A stretch of 34,000 nucleotides of DNA from Mesostigma viride (Eukaryota; Streptophyta; Mesostigmatophyceae; Mesostigmatales; Mesostigmataceae), in NCBI GenBank assembly GCA_009746045.1, contig RPFO01000065.1, forward strand, positions 4,100,509 to 4,134,508, given 5' to 3'. The notes below the pieces were generated by a model. The model did no database searches and was not told where the DNA came from. It was given only the letters and a program-made list of their open reading frames with translations. This document shows positions 9,965-18,888 of the stretch, in pieces. Within the stretch, counting starts at the first letter, position 1. Each line of letters begins with the position of its first letter. The position numbers and the translations under genes are program-made.

Positions 9965-11690
9965 TTAACTCGTCGTCTGTCCCAACTCAGTCCTCACAGG
10001 AGGACTGAGTTGACAATTTTCAACCGCGTGTAGCGACTAGGTGGGGGGTCCATCCCAAATGTTTTGATGTGGATCTGGGGTGTACTAGATATCATTTTGT
10101 TGGCAAAAATACTGCATATGTGAAAACTTGACCCGAACACCTGAAAATTACACGGACGTTGGGCGCCCCTCGCGAATTTGCATTTTTCGGGATAAGAACG
10201 AGTGGGAAAAATTCAATCAAATCCTGGTGCATGAAGAAAAAATATAGGCATGTAAACAACATAGTTCTCGAAGCGTGGCAAAAAACTGGGCTCCATTTGG
10301 CCTCTGCAACTGCCTGAAACAATTAAAAAACTCTCAGTCCTCAGGAGAGGAATGGGGCTTTTGCTAACTTTGCTAGCATGTAAGTGCGGTCATACTACAT
10401 CACCGTGGCCACCAACCATCCCAATCAACTCATTTCCCTTCAAGCACTACAGGACAACACACTTGCATCATCATACTTCAGGTATATCATACCTTATCAT
10501 GTAGTGAGAGCCTATGCATGCATGTAGGGAATGGGCTTGGATACCTACCAACAAAGGGTTATGTTATAAGTGTCAACCACCAATATAATGGGTAGGTTAA
10601 GCATATTTCCATTGTTTCAAACAACAATAGATATGGCTATAACTGTTTTGCCTTGCCATGATGTGGCCAACATAGTTGCTGGCACATGATGGCAGTGGTT
10701 TGTCACCAAGACTTTTCACTCACCCGTAAAAGCTTGAATGCACCCTTGACGCAGCCCGTGGCCACACAATCATGCAGTATGAACGTAGCAAAAGAATAAC
10801 TAACATCTATGAAGGTGTTTAAACCTGCACAGCTCCTAAAACCCTGCACAACTACACTGGGTTAAGGCAAATGCCTGCTAACATCATCTGAAAAGGGGGT
10901 TTTAGAGAGGGGCAGGCAACGGTCAAGAAAGAGCATCAAGACTTGAACCTGACAACGCCTCGCAAGCTTAAACTCATGTACGAACATCAAGGAACGAAGA
11001 GGCAACGATTATCCGGCTTTACCTGGCACGGCTGGCGTTACCTTGGCCCAGGCGGTGCCCGCAAAAGTGGCACTTTGCGGCACATAGACCATGACGTGAC
11101 AGAATGGTCGAGATCATCAAATCTATACTGTCACTCAATATATTCTAATGCAACTCATGTTAACATGTAGAAAGAAACCTATCAGCCATTGAAATTGCGC
11201 CGGAAAGCAAGCGCAGTAATCAATTCCGTCGACCTGCCTTATCGCAGTTTTTTCCAGCAAGAACAGTGCCGACACCGGGTAAATCGCATCCCCGCGAGCT
11301 AAAAATTGATTTATATCATCTTTAGGGCATGTTAAATCTATTTACTGAGTTTGGACGGCTAACTCGTCCGCAAACGTAAACTGCATGCATGGGCGCGAGC
11401 CGCCATGGCTAGGTCGTGCATTTCCGGAACTCGCGTTTCACGTGGAAAAGTACCCTTACCACCTGTACTTTGACCGTACAGTTAGCCGCGCATACCAAAT
11501 CCAAAAAAATCCCAAAAATATGTCCAAGAAAGATCTTTTCACGTAGTATTTGAATAAATTTTGAGAGAATTTTTTTGTCAAACATTCTGACCGGGGCGAA
11601 TTTTCTACGAAACCCAAAAACTCGGTCCTCTAGAGAGGACTGAGTTCAACTCAGTCCTCCGTAGAGGACCAGGGACAGACGACGAGTTAA
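9965..11690. mobile_element. Non-coding DNA transposon with TTAA ends (piggyBac- or Kolobok-type)
   Basis: TTAA at 9965-9968 and 11687-11690 flanks 15-bp inverted ends CTCGTCGTCTGTCCC (left) and their complement (right). Just inside each end are further palindromes built from AACTCAGTCCTC/GAGGACTGAGTT (9984-10011 and 11623-11660). The 1.7-kb interior has no transposase-like frame; the longest open frames are about 75 aa and unrecognised. TTAA duplications are typical of piggyBac and Kolobok elements, so this is probably a non-autonomous relative of one of them. Confidence 0.7.
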
Positions 11691-11724
11691 GAACATATCT
11701 CCTTTGGTTCTCCCATAGATAGGT

Positions 11725-11930
11725 CTTTAGAGGGCTTTGTATATCTGAGGGTATGCCTCGCATTTCGGACGAGATTTGGCAGCGTATCCGGATAGCATTC
11801 GTAGGACATAGATCTTAATTGCTTGCACCCGTCAGGTAGACACCGCGCCCTTGGTCTGGCCGGCCCCCAGCGGCTTGCATGGCCAACCCCAGGCGGCATA
11901 TCCTGACCTGGCCTCGCCCCAAGGACATTA
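11725..11930 (+). pseudogene. Decayed LINE RT C-terminal fragment
   Basis: Plus-strand reading gives EGMPRISDEIWQ, then FVGHRS, a stop, and RQVDTAP. This lines up with LINE-1 QGMPYITSTIKQ, LVGHLAR and NQVDTS at 7393-7480. It is a diverged scrap of the same RT family, cut on the left by the TTAA element. Assignment rests on eye alignment only. Confidence 0.45.
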
Positions 11931-11940
11931 ATTCCTATAG

Positions 11941-12744
11941 AAAGTTGGGTAAACCTGCGCCATGAATTCTACACATCATTGCACAGGTGTTGCTGGGCCA
12001 CTACAATACGCTTCCGCGGACACCTTTTTCAGCGGGGAAAGTGCCCCCGGGCTTCCGGGGCAAATTCAGCAAGCGCTGCGGAACTTAGATACTAAAATTT
12101 CGTTTTTGGTTCGTACCGTACAGCCAATCATTTTGCGCCCGGATCAAATTGTGATCTGGGCACTGAACACAAAAATTTCAGCGGAACGTACGAAAAACCA
12201 ACGCAACTACAGAAAATTTTCAGTGACGAAACTGTAGTACCGTGTACCAAGCAAAGTATAGTAGGACTTCGCTAAAATCACGTTCGGAATTTTTCCCCGC
12301 AAGATTCCCCCGCAAGATTCCCCCGCACGATTCCCCCCGCTAGGTTCAGGCTCCAGTCGATGCTCGCCAAATGGCGCAAAAAAAGAAACATATGTTAAAA
12401 TCAACGGTGCAAATCCTCGTTACCGCTCGGGTAACATTCTCACTCATTTCGCGTCTCCTACGAACCGTATTGTAGTGGGCGGCCTAGCACTTGGTCCCTG
12501 GCAGCTAAGTTTGAATACTGCATTCACTCCCTCCGTCTCTCTTGCTTGGACTGCTATGCAGAACAAGAAGAGGTGGAAGATCACGTTTGTCCAGGCTCAT
12601 GCACACGCCAACCCTAGCTGTGGGCCGAAGCCCCCTCCCCCCAGGAGGAACCTGGGTGCTTTGCTGAGTATCTAGAGTAGTAAGGGAATTAAGGTGCATA
12701 GCCGACGAACACCATGTTAACGTGCGTCGGCGGAAAATGGCTGA
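11941..12744. other. Unassigned DNA with a short C-rich tandem repeat
   Basis: No gene recognised. Four imperfect copies of a CCCCCGCAAGATT-like unit lie at about 12293-12342. Open frames are at most 97 aa and have no motif. Confidence 0.45.
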
Positions 12745-13497
12745 CGGCGGTATGGCTGACGGCCCGGAGTTCAGATCTTTTGCGCGTCTGAGCCCCAAAT
12801 TCGGTCAGACCACTTGCATTCGATGCGCCTTTTTAAGACGCACTCGCCAGTATAATCGGTTACGGCCGAAACGCAGTATCGCAAAGTTACGCACGTGACA
12901 AGCAGCTATGACGACTCCAAAAGCAAAACGAGGTTTATTAGAAAAGGAGCTAGCTTTCCGGCTCCCAGCCCAACCCACTCGCCATCGTCCTTGCCCAGCC
13001 GACTGACCGGGCCCGCAAACCCATCGCCAGCAAACCCATCGCCCAGCGCCTCACGGGCCCTCACCATGCAGAGCCCAATTAAGAAACCCTGCCACTAACA
13101 CAAAGGGCGAACTTTCCTCCCCGCGGGCTACGAATTGTTTTCCTTCCTTCATTGGCTGAACCTGACGAAGGAGGACTGCGCCGACGGAAATAGTCCAGTT
13201 AATCTTAGCATAGGAGCGCAAGCTCCTTGTTTGGGCCCGCTCACTGCATGGGCCCATGCATCCCCGACGAGCAGTATAGAGCCTGGAGGGGTTCCTCACC
13301 CCGCCCGGCCAGTGCATGAACATACATGACCGCCTCGATCGCTATCTGAATACACCGCCTCGCTATCCTGTGCAGCTTCTTCCAGCTAACAGAAGCCGAC
13401 ATCACAAGAAAGCTCCGCAACTGACTATGGCCCGGCCTGCGCAGCCAGCTCAGCCATGCATGCACATCGGCTCCCTCCCTCTGCAAGCTAGGATGAC

Positions 13498-14003
13498 ATG
13501 ATCCGAGCAGTGATGGAGGAGCACGTGACCTCAGGGCCGTTGACCGAGAAGCTGAGGTCCCTTGCTAAACACGACGCTCAACACGGTGGAGGCCCGGCCG
13601 GGTCTCCAATGTGGAAACCAAAGTCATCCACAAGCTCCAACCTCAGTCGGTTCACCACGGCGCTGCACACCGCGGCGCACGCATCGGAAACGCACTGCGC
13701 TGCACTTGTCTCTCGCCTCAACCAGGTGGAGGGCAAGTACGCGTGCGGCGTGCTCATGAAGAAGCTTGAAGCCATCACAGCCCACACCGAGGCCATGGCC
13801 TCACAAGTCCCAAAGATAGCGAAGCAGACGGCCACTGATCGCATCCCAGCCACCCCGGCAGGATGCTTGCGCCCTCCCGCCCCTCCTCTCCTATATGCGG
13901 ACCTGCTGCGGACAGCGACCGCCTCAACCACTGACGCCATCGCTACGAAACTCCAGGAGCTTGAAGACCTTCGCTGCAGGCACAGCAACGGGAGGCCACC
14001 TAT
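13498..14003 (+). pseudogene. HAL-like ORF1 of copy A, middle part
   Basis: Encodes the coiled-coil and linker of ORF1. Visible pieces are EEHV near the start, EKLRSLAKHD, THCAALVSRLNQVEGKY, GVLMKKLEAITAHTEAMA, LLYADLLRTATASTTDA and IATKLQELEDL. The heptad-like pattern suggests oligomerisation as in L1 ORF1p. Copia-A interrupts the gene just before the RRM. The remaining RRM and C-terminal domain are found at 22944-23369. Local frameshifts add to the interruption. Confidence 0.6.
13999..14003. repeat. Target-site duplication (left) of Copia-A
   Basis: CCTAT, repeated at 22939-22943. Joining the flanks restores the sequence seen in HAL-like copy B near 33265. Confidence 0.8.
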
Positions 14004-14483
14004 AGTTGGTTGAAGACCCATCTAGGGTCCACATGGGTCCTCAGAGATAGAGGATCTTGTACAGATTACTACAATATACTTTATTGTAGTATTGGGCCAA
14101 TGGCTGTACTTCACTAGTACTCGCCAATGGGATAACGCCACGTAGAATATATGGGCGTCTCCCAGGCCTCCACGTCACCGGCTGGTCAAGGGCCGGTGTA
14201 GTACTGTCAATAGGACTGAGCCGACTATCGGCCTATCATGTATGCGCATCTGCCTTGCTACCTCCTAGAGGATTCTAGAAGTATCTAACACGCGGCATGC
14301 ACTGAACTACACGGAATGCATGTCCACGTAGGATATTCAGCAAGACTGATGAAGGTGCCAAGCGCAATAGAATATATGCGCAACGAAGACGAATTATGCA
14401 ATAACGATAATAACGTAAAGAAATAAAGAAGAGCCTTTGTTTTATGCATAACGCATCAAGCAAGATACCTTTTTATTGCAACT
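14004..14483 (+). repeat. Copia-A 5' LTR
   Basis: 480 bp, beginning AGTTGG and ending GCAACT, so AGTTG...CAACT form a 5-bp inverted end. An AATAAA (14422-14427) near the 3' part may serve polyadenylation. No TG...CA boundary is compatible with the CCTAT duplication. No primer-binding site complementary to a tRNA 3' end was recognised just downstream. Confidence 0.9.
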
Positions 14484-14496
14484 TGTATTCATTGCA

Positions 14497-15738
14497 ATGT
14501 CTTCGGACGACAATCTTTCAGAGCAGAGGTCTGGCCCTGGTGAGCACGGACCGGCTCAATTTTCTGTCGACCCTGGCCCAGGCGAGCACAGGGATGACAA
14601 TAAGAATATGTCCGACCAGCCCCGGGAGGAGGGTTGCGGGCAGGGAAGTACTAGTAGTGACAACCAACGTGCGCGTGATAAGGTGCTTCGGCGGGAGACC
14701 TTGCTTCAAGAGGCGAAGCTGCTGTCGGCAATCAAGAAATGGGTTCCAGCCCCGCTGGTGCCTGGTGCTATTCAAGCAGACCGGGATCGCTTTGTAAGCT
14801 CTCTTGGGCCGTTTTTCCGCAGGCTCGCGGGCAACCGAGACATCATTCCGGACTGGCTGGAGTTTCTTCGTGGAACCCCGCTGGGAGACCGCGAGAAAAA
14901 CCACCCAGAGTGGATTTCGCTGCTGGATAGAGCACAGCGTCTGCGGTGGTCGCCGTTCGAGTTTCTGCGCCGAGCGAGGGAGACTTTTCTTCGTTCTATC
15001 ACTGCCAAAACCTGCGACGAGATCGAGGAATTTGTAGATGCAAAGCCGAAGCCCGGGCAGACCATCATCGAGCACCTCAACTCTTACTACGACATGCTGG
15101 AGAAGCAGGGGCTCCGGTGGCCTGACGAGGCGGTGAATCTCCGATGGATCCAAAACTGTGCTCTGTCCGAATCCGAGAAGCGGAATTTGGTCGCCAACTG
15201 CCGCGGTTACCTGTGCGACACTCACCGATGCAGAGCTCACCTCAAGGAGCTCCTGACGAATCAAACCCGTGTTTCCAGAGAAGGAGGTGCCGCGGAGGTG
15301 CCTCGTGTCGCCATGGTGATGGAGCAGCAACGGGAAATCTTCTGCTACAACTGCGGGCAGCCCGGGCACACACGCCGCGCATGTAAGGGTAAGGTTGTCG
15401 CTAATTCTGAGTCCTTCCCTCCCTGCACTTTCTGTAATAGGACTAACCATCTGGCTAAGGATTGCTACTTTCGCAAGTGCAAGTCTTGTGGCAATTCTGG
15501 ACATGATGCGTCTGCCTGCAGGAGCAAGGCGGGCGCTGGACCCAAGGATACCCAAATGGAGGTCCTCAAGCTGCTGCAGCAGATCTCCCAAGCCGTCAAG
15601 AGCGGTGCCCTTCGTGGTGGCGACGCTTCTCAGCCGCGTGGTGGTGACGCTTCCCAGCCGCGTGGTGGTGATGCTTCTCAGCCGCGGGGTGGCAATAACT
15701 CTCGTGGCCGCAAGAGGAAGCACCAGCAGAAAAACTAG
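14497..15738 (+). CDS. gag: Copia-A Gag, nucleocapsid with three CCHC knuckles
   Basis: 413 residues from the ATG at 14497 (MSSDDNLSEQ). An upstream in-frame non-ATG codon is unlikely to be the start. Residues 1-70 are polar. The middle is helical (WVPAPL, WLEFLRG, then SITAKTCDEIEEF), as in capsid domains. Three CX2CX4HX4C zinc knuckles follow at residues about 283-296 (CYNCGQPGHTRRAC), 310-323 (CTFCNRTNHLAKDC) and 328-341 (CKSCGNSGHDASAC), which bind RNA. The C-terminus has three exact-register 8-residue repeats (GGDASQPR) and a basic tail. The gene is intact. Pol lies in the -1 frame, overlapping the last about 40 nt. Confidence 0.88.
   Translation: MSSDDNLSEQRSGPGEHGPAQFSVDPGPGEHRDDNKNMSDQPREEGCGQGSTSSDNQRARDKVLRRETLLQEAKLLSAIKKWVPAPLVPGAIQADRDRFVSSLGPFFRRLAGNRDIIPDWLEFLRGTPLGDREKNHPEWISLLDRAQRLRWSPFEFLRRARETFLRSITAKTCDEIEEFVDAKPKPGQTIIEHLNSYYDMLEKQGLRWPDEAVNLRWIQNCALSESEKRNLVANCRGYLCDTHRCRAHLKELLTNQTRVSREGGAAEVPRVAMVMEQQREIFCYNCGQPGHTRRACKGKVVANSESFPPCTFCNRTNHLAKDCYFRKCKSCGNSGHDASACRSKAGAGPKDTQMEVLKLLQQISQAVKSGALRGGDASQPRGGDASQPRGGDASQPRGGNNSRGRKRKHQQKN
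15613..15684 (+). repeat. 24-bp tandem repeat in Copia-A gag (GGDASQPR x3)
   Basis: Three units of 24 bp in frame, differing by a few silent bases, followed by a partial fourth unit. It expands the Gag C-terminal linker before the basic tail. Confidence 0.85.
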
Positions 15739-15776
15739 ATGATCCTCTCTGTTTATATAACCCCTACAGCGTCCTT

Positions 15777-16421
15777 ATGGACGCTGATGAGAGTGGACTC
15801 ATGGCAGATGAGGCCTGCCAGGTGGTAGGGGCTCCAGCAGTAACCCCTACTGACCGTAAAGCTGCCCCGGTGAGCAGCAGTAAAAGTGCCCCTGTTTGTG
15901 GCATTCCTATCCATGCCTGGATTAAAAAGAGTATCCCAGAGGGAACTCTTCCTGTAAATAATACATGTGGATCTGCTCCTGGTTGTAGACAGATGCCACA
16001 TGGTGTTGCCCAGGTGAGCAACGTATCTGTGAACAATACATGTGGTGCAGCTCCTGTTTGTAGCCAAGCACCCATTGATATTGTTATCAGTCAAGCTCCT
16101 CAGAGCAATAATCCTTGTTATATTGATAATAAAAACTTGGACTCTTGCTCTGCCCGGAACGTGGATGCCCGTCCATGTCCTGAAGAGCCTGAGCCTAATG
16201 ATTGTATTAATCTTAGGACTCTGGCTAAGAGTTTGCATGATGCCTGTGGCCATGGAAACAATGCCATTAGGCTTGTTCAAGCCATTAATAACAAGGCTCT
16301 CTGGCAGGCTTATCAAGATGTCAGAGAACATTGTGTGTGCCAATTGTGTGCTAACAAGCCTTCCAAACGTCATGCAAAGCATCCTGCAGATGGTAGGGGT
16401 AATCTACAAGCTGATATATAT
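15777..16421 (+). pseudogene. pol: Copia-A pol, N-terminal part with integrase zinc-binding region
   Basis: The open frame from the ATG at 15777 (MDADESGLM) is also open upstream to 15699, overlapping gag. The first about 140 residues are low complexity with repeated NNTCG and AP(V/G)C motifs and no D-S/T-G protease signature. The last 70 residues read LHDACGHGNN...CQLCANKPSKRHAK. This matches the His/Cys zinc-binding part of retroviral-type integrases and the same part of Copia-B (IHNMFGHATS...CQLSSNKP). The frame stops at the junction with the nested LINE fragment after NLQADIY, which corresponds to the first IN core strand. It is therefore a truncated gene; the rest continues after 18888. 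Confidence 0.7.
16410..16421. repeat. Target-site duplication (left) of the nested RLE-type LINE fragment
   Basis: GCTGATATATAT is repeated at 18877-18888. A third, partial copy near 18852-18863 looks like filler at the 5' junction. Confidence 0.6.
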
Positions 16422-16879
16422 TAAAAATATAATTACTTACAACAGAGTGAAATCACTCAAACCAAAGCAAACGCCCAGCTATAAACCTATATACAGAGCC
16501 ATGTCAAAGCTCTATACTACGATAAGACCAATGGAAACGCCTAACGGGAGGAACCTAATAGCCCTGCTGCACCGCAAAATCAGCCCGCGTACGGCGGAGC
16601 ATGATGTCAGCCATGGCCCGAGTCAGCGCCACCGACAAGCGCTGACGCCAATCAGAGTGAGATCATACGCCGTATAATACGGTATAATACGGTATAATAC
16701 GTAATACGCTGGCTTTGAGCGTATGATTCATACGTTATAATACGTTTTAGCGTATAATGACGTATAATACCGTATTATACCGTATGATGCCGTGTTTTCC
16801 GCGTTTTTTTTACGTTTTGCGCGGCTAGGATGCCAGAACGACAGGGCAACGATTTGAAGCCACAGATTTCGTATCTCTA

Positions 16880-17541
16880 CTATAAGTACTGACCCGTCTG
16901 AACTTTCACAATTCGACGCGATCTTATTTTGACATTGTGGTGCACAGTGCGCGCACCGTGCGGAGGTGGCCATGGCGACGTGCGTTCCGTTAAAATATGG
17001 CTAATCCGGCGGGCGACAGGCGAAAAAATTAAGCCGATGGTTAAAAGTGATGTTCTATTATGATGTTTCATAGCAAGATCTGCACTATTTGCAAATTCGC
17101 TGCCTTTGTTGGTACAGATTTGCACGGGGGTCTCATCCAACGTCAATTTGGCCGCGATGAATAATCTAGCATGTGTGCCTGCGACGGTAGAACTCGACAT
17201 TCGTGGGTTATTTTGATGCAGCAAGAGCCGTTTAGTAACGGACACCATGAAAATAACCTAAGCATCTTCGATCTGCGGCCATTTCCTGTCATTTCTAAAA
17301 TGATTTCGTTCAGGCCTGCGCGATCCGCGGTTAATCCATCCATGGCTGGCTGGCTTTTCTTGCGCGCCTGGGTAGGAAATAATGCCGGCCGTGGTACGTT
17401 GATTTGCCGCATGTCACCGCCCAGTCTGTTTGCGCTCTTAATGAACCTGGCATGAAACTTTTTGCGCCGTTTCTGGGTTTTTCTTGCTATTTTGTTCTCC
17501 ACTTGTTGCAGTTGTGCTATCAGATTTTCCGCAGCTTTCAA
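16880..17541 (-). pseudogene. Unrecognised decayed coding trace inside hAT-like element 1
   Basis: Two overlapping minus-strand frames, 17541 to 17143 (132 aa, basic and lysine-rich, with RKTQKRRKKFHARF) and 17248 to 16880 (122 aa, with FIAAKLTLDETPVQIC), could be one gene joined by a frameshift near 17200. I do not recognise either. Position inside a transposon allows a transposase remnant or a captured host fragment, but there is no diagnostic motif. Confidence 0.25.
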
Positions 17542-17820
17542 TGGTTTTCCTTACGCTGCGTATGCCATGCTTCCTAAAGCTACCCAGAATTGATCGGGCA
17601 GTTATCTGGCTTTGCTACGCTTCCTGTATGGAGGTTTTCACACGGTAGACATTCTATATTGCGTAGTCAAGGACCCTAGCTGCCTGGGAGCGGCATCACC
17701 GTTGCAAGGAGCTGGCGAGCTCATAGACGCCTGTCATGCTCTTCAGCCTGCTGGAAAACAAGGTTGTTGTATGGAAGGTGAGAATATGTGAGTTACTTAT
17801 CACATCCCCACCTGTTTAGC

Positions 17821-17891
17821 CTCCGTGGTTCCCCAACGGGGACACGAGATTAATTAATATTAATTAATTAATTCAGTTAATTAATTAATTA
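17821..17891 (+). repeat. LINE 3' end (hairpin plus TTAA tail) inside hAT-like element 1
   Basis: The hairpin at 17821-17848 matches LINE-1 with four substitutions. Two of them form a compensatory pair (C-G to T-A) and one changes a T-A to a T-G pair. An interrupted (TTAA)n tail follows to 17891. The sequence upstream is not recognisably LINE-1, so this is either a short truncated copy or another family using the same 3' end. Confidence 0.65.
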
Positions 17892-18021
17892 ATGCACACC
17901 ACGAGTCACACACCTGTAGTCACATGCAGCTCAGTATATTCACATAGCATCGCACCATGCAAACATACTACATGCATTAATTGTATACTACTGTAGTATT
18001 TGCGTGCATGCACAGCCACAT

Positions 18022-18110
18022 ATATATATTAAAATATATAATTACTTGCATCAAAGTGAAGGCACCCAAGTAAACATAACCAATATAAAGCCACATATAT
18101 ACACATACAC
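18022..18110 (-). repeat. Second 3'-end fragment of the RLE-type LINE
   Basis: The first about 45 bp (AT-rich start, then AATTACTTGCATCAAAGTGAA) resemble the 3' end of the RLE-type LINE at 16417-16460. Similarity then fades. It is inside hAT-like element 1. Confidence 0.4.
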
Positions 18111-18888
18111 ACAATTATGCATGCGCACGTTTACATTCTCAGTATTACATGCAATACATCGATCGTGTCCACAATATCCACCGTATAGAGTATAGCCGAG
18201 GGTAGGGCAACCTTGGATTATGTCCAAAACAGTGTTAAAAACATGTGGATTGATGGTGGGTGTCTTAAAATGTGTAAAATCAGAGTATTCTGAGTGTGTC
18301 CGTACGAAAACGTATAATACCGTATTATACCGCATTATACCGTATTATACATTATACTCCACCGTGACCGTATAACGCGTATAACGTACGATCTCACTCT
18401 GACGCCAATATGACGTCCAGGTCCGCGCCGACCATGGGGCCCGCTGGCCCTCCAGGTCCAGCCGGTCCTCCCGGAGCCGGCAACACTCCTTGAAGAAGGC
18501 GGAGGTCAGGGGCCCCATGGCCCCAAACTCCTCCAGGACAAAGGGCACCACACGATGGTGCCCGACGTCGCCGTAGGCCAGGAGCTTGGCCCGCTCCGCC
18601 CGGTCCGCCGTGTAACCTGCCGTGAGGGAGGCCCCAGCCACGTGGCTAAGAGCCAAGGGCCGCGCCACCGAAACGTCAATAAGCAGATGCCGGCCACCCC
18701 CCTCAAAGTCCAGCACCACGATGTCAGGCCGGTGGTTGGGGGAATAGAACTAGGCAGCGCCATCCGCATCCTCGGACCGGATGTTCGCGTGGGGGAAAAC
18801 CGACCGAATCATGGCGAGCACCACCGTCAGGAGGACAGTGTGCAAATATATGCTGATATATATTTTTAAAATATATGCTGATATATAT

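Larger units (their letters stand above)
12745..14003 (+). mobile_element. HAL-like copy A, 5' part (up to the Copia-A insertion)
   Basis: Homologous to the minus-strand copy, starting near the MADGPEFRS reading at 12754. It continues with the MTTPKAKRG start at 12908, the S/P-rich segment, ELFSFLHWLNLTKEDC (about 13130-13180) and the coiled-coil part up to ATKLQELEDL. It is interrupted at 14003 and resumes at 22944, with matching sequence in copy B showing the empty site. The exact 5' end and its target duplication were not found. Confidence 0.65.
16653..18401. mobile_element. hAT-like non-autonomous transposon 1
   Basis: 1749 bp with inverted ends CAGAGTGAGATCATACG (left) and CAGAGTGAGATCGTACG (right, complement), 16 of 17 matching. 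Exact 8-bp duplications ACGCCAAT lie at 16645-16652 and 18402-18409. An 8-bp duplication with CAG-starting ends is typical of hAT elements. Arrays of GTATAATAC palindromes lie inside both ends (16670-16795 and 18318-18350). The interior has an unrecognised decayed minus-strand frame and two LINE tail fragments. I see no hAT transposase motif. Confidence 0.75.
16555..18845 (-). pseudogene. RLE-like (PD-(D/E)XK) C-terminal domain of a LINE ORF, interrupted
   Basis: On the minus strand the frame is open from about 18845 to 18410 apart from one TAG. It continues after the hAT-like insertion from 16644 to a stop at 16555-16557. Visible motifs are RPDIVVLDF, HLLIDVSVARPLA, an RAERAKLLAY helix, VPFVLEEFGAMGP and then RTWTSYWRQ. 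The PD...(D)xV...K arrangement is that of restriction-like nucleases found C-terminal to RT in some LINEs. The reading frame is kept across the insertion once the transposon and one duplication are removed. The gene was therefore apparently intact in this stretch until the hAT-like element landed. The clade assignment is by motif only. Confidence 0.55.
16422..18876 (-). mobile_element. 5'-truncated LINE fragment with RLE-like endonuclease, split by a hAT-like element
   Basis: Minus-strand fragment inside the Copia-A integrase gene. Excluding the hAT-like insertion it is about 700 bp. It carries the last about 180 codons of an ORF, a 3'UTR of about 130 bp and an AT-rich 3' end (GTAATTATATTTTTAA at 16422-16437 in reverse). 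A 12-bp duplication flanks it. 5' truncation plus target duplication is the usual LINE insertion pattern. The domain type suggests a LINE of the R2/NeSL/Dualen-like kind that uses a restriction-like endonuclease. Confidence 0.62.

Noticed and set aside
12293-12342. Short C-rich direct repeats as a possible CRISPR or satellite
   Set aside because: Only about four imperfect contiguous 13-bp units without spacers; simple tandem repeat.
14484-14500. Primer-binding site after the Copia-A 5' LTR
   Set aside because: TGTATTCATTGC does not match a tRNA 3' end that I recognise, and Copia-B has a different sequence there.
14518-15723. Long minus-strand open frame (401 codons) opposite Copia-A gag
   Set aside because: It mirrors gag, whose zinc knuckles and capsid-like helices are clear; the antisense frame shows no motif and is a shadow of GC-rich codons.
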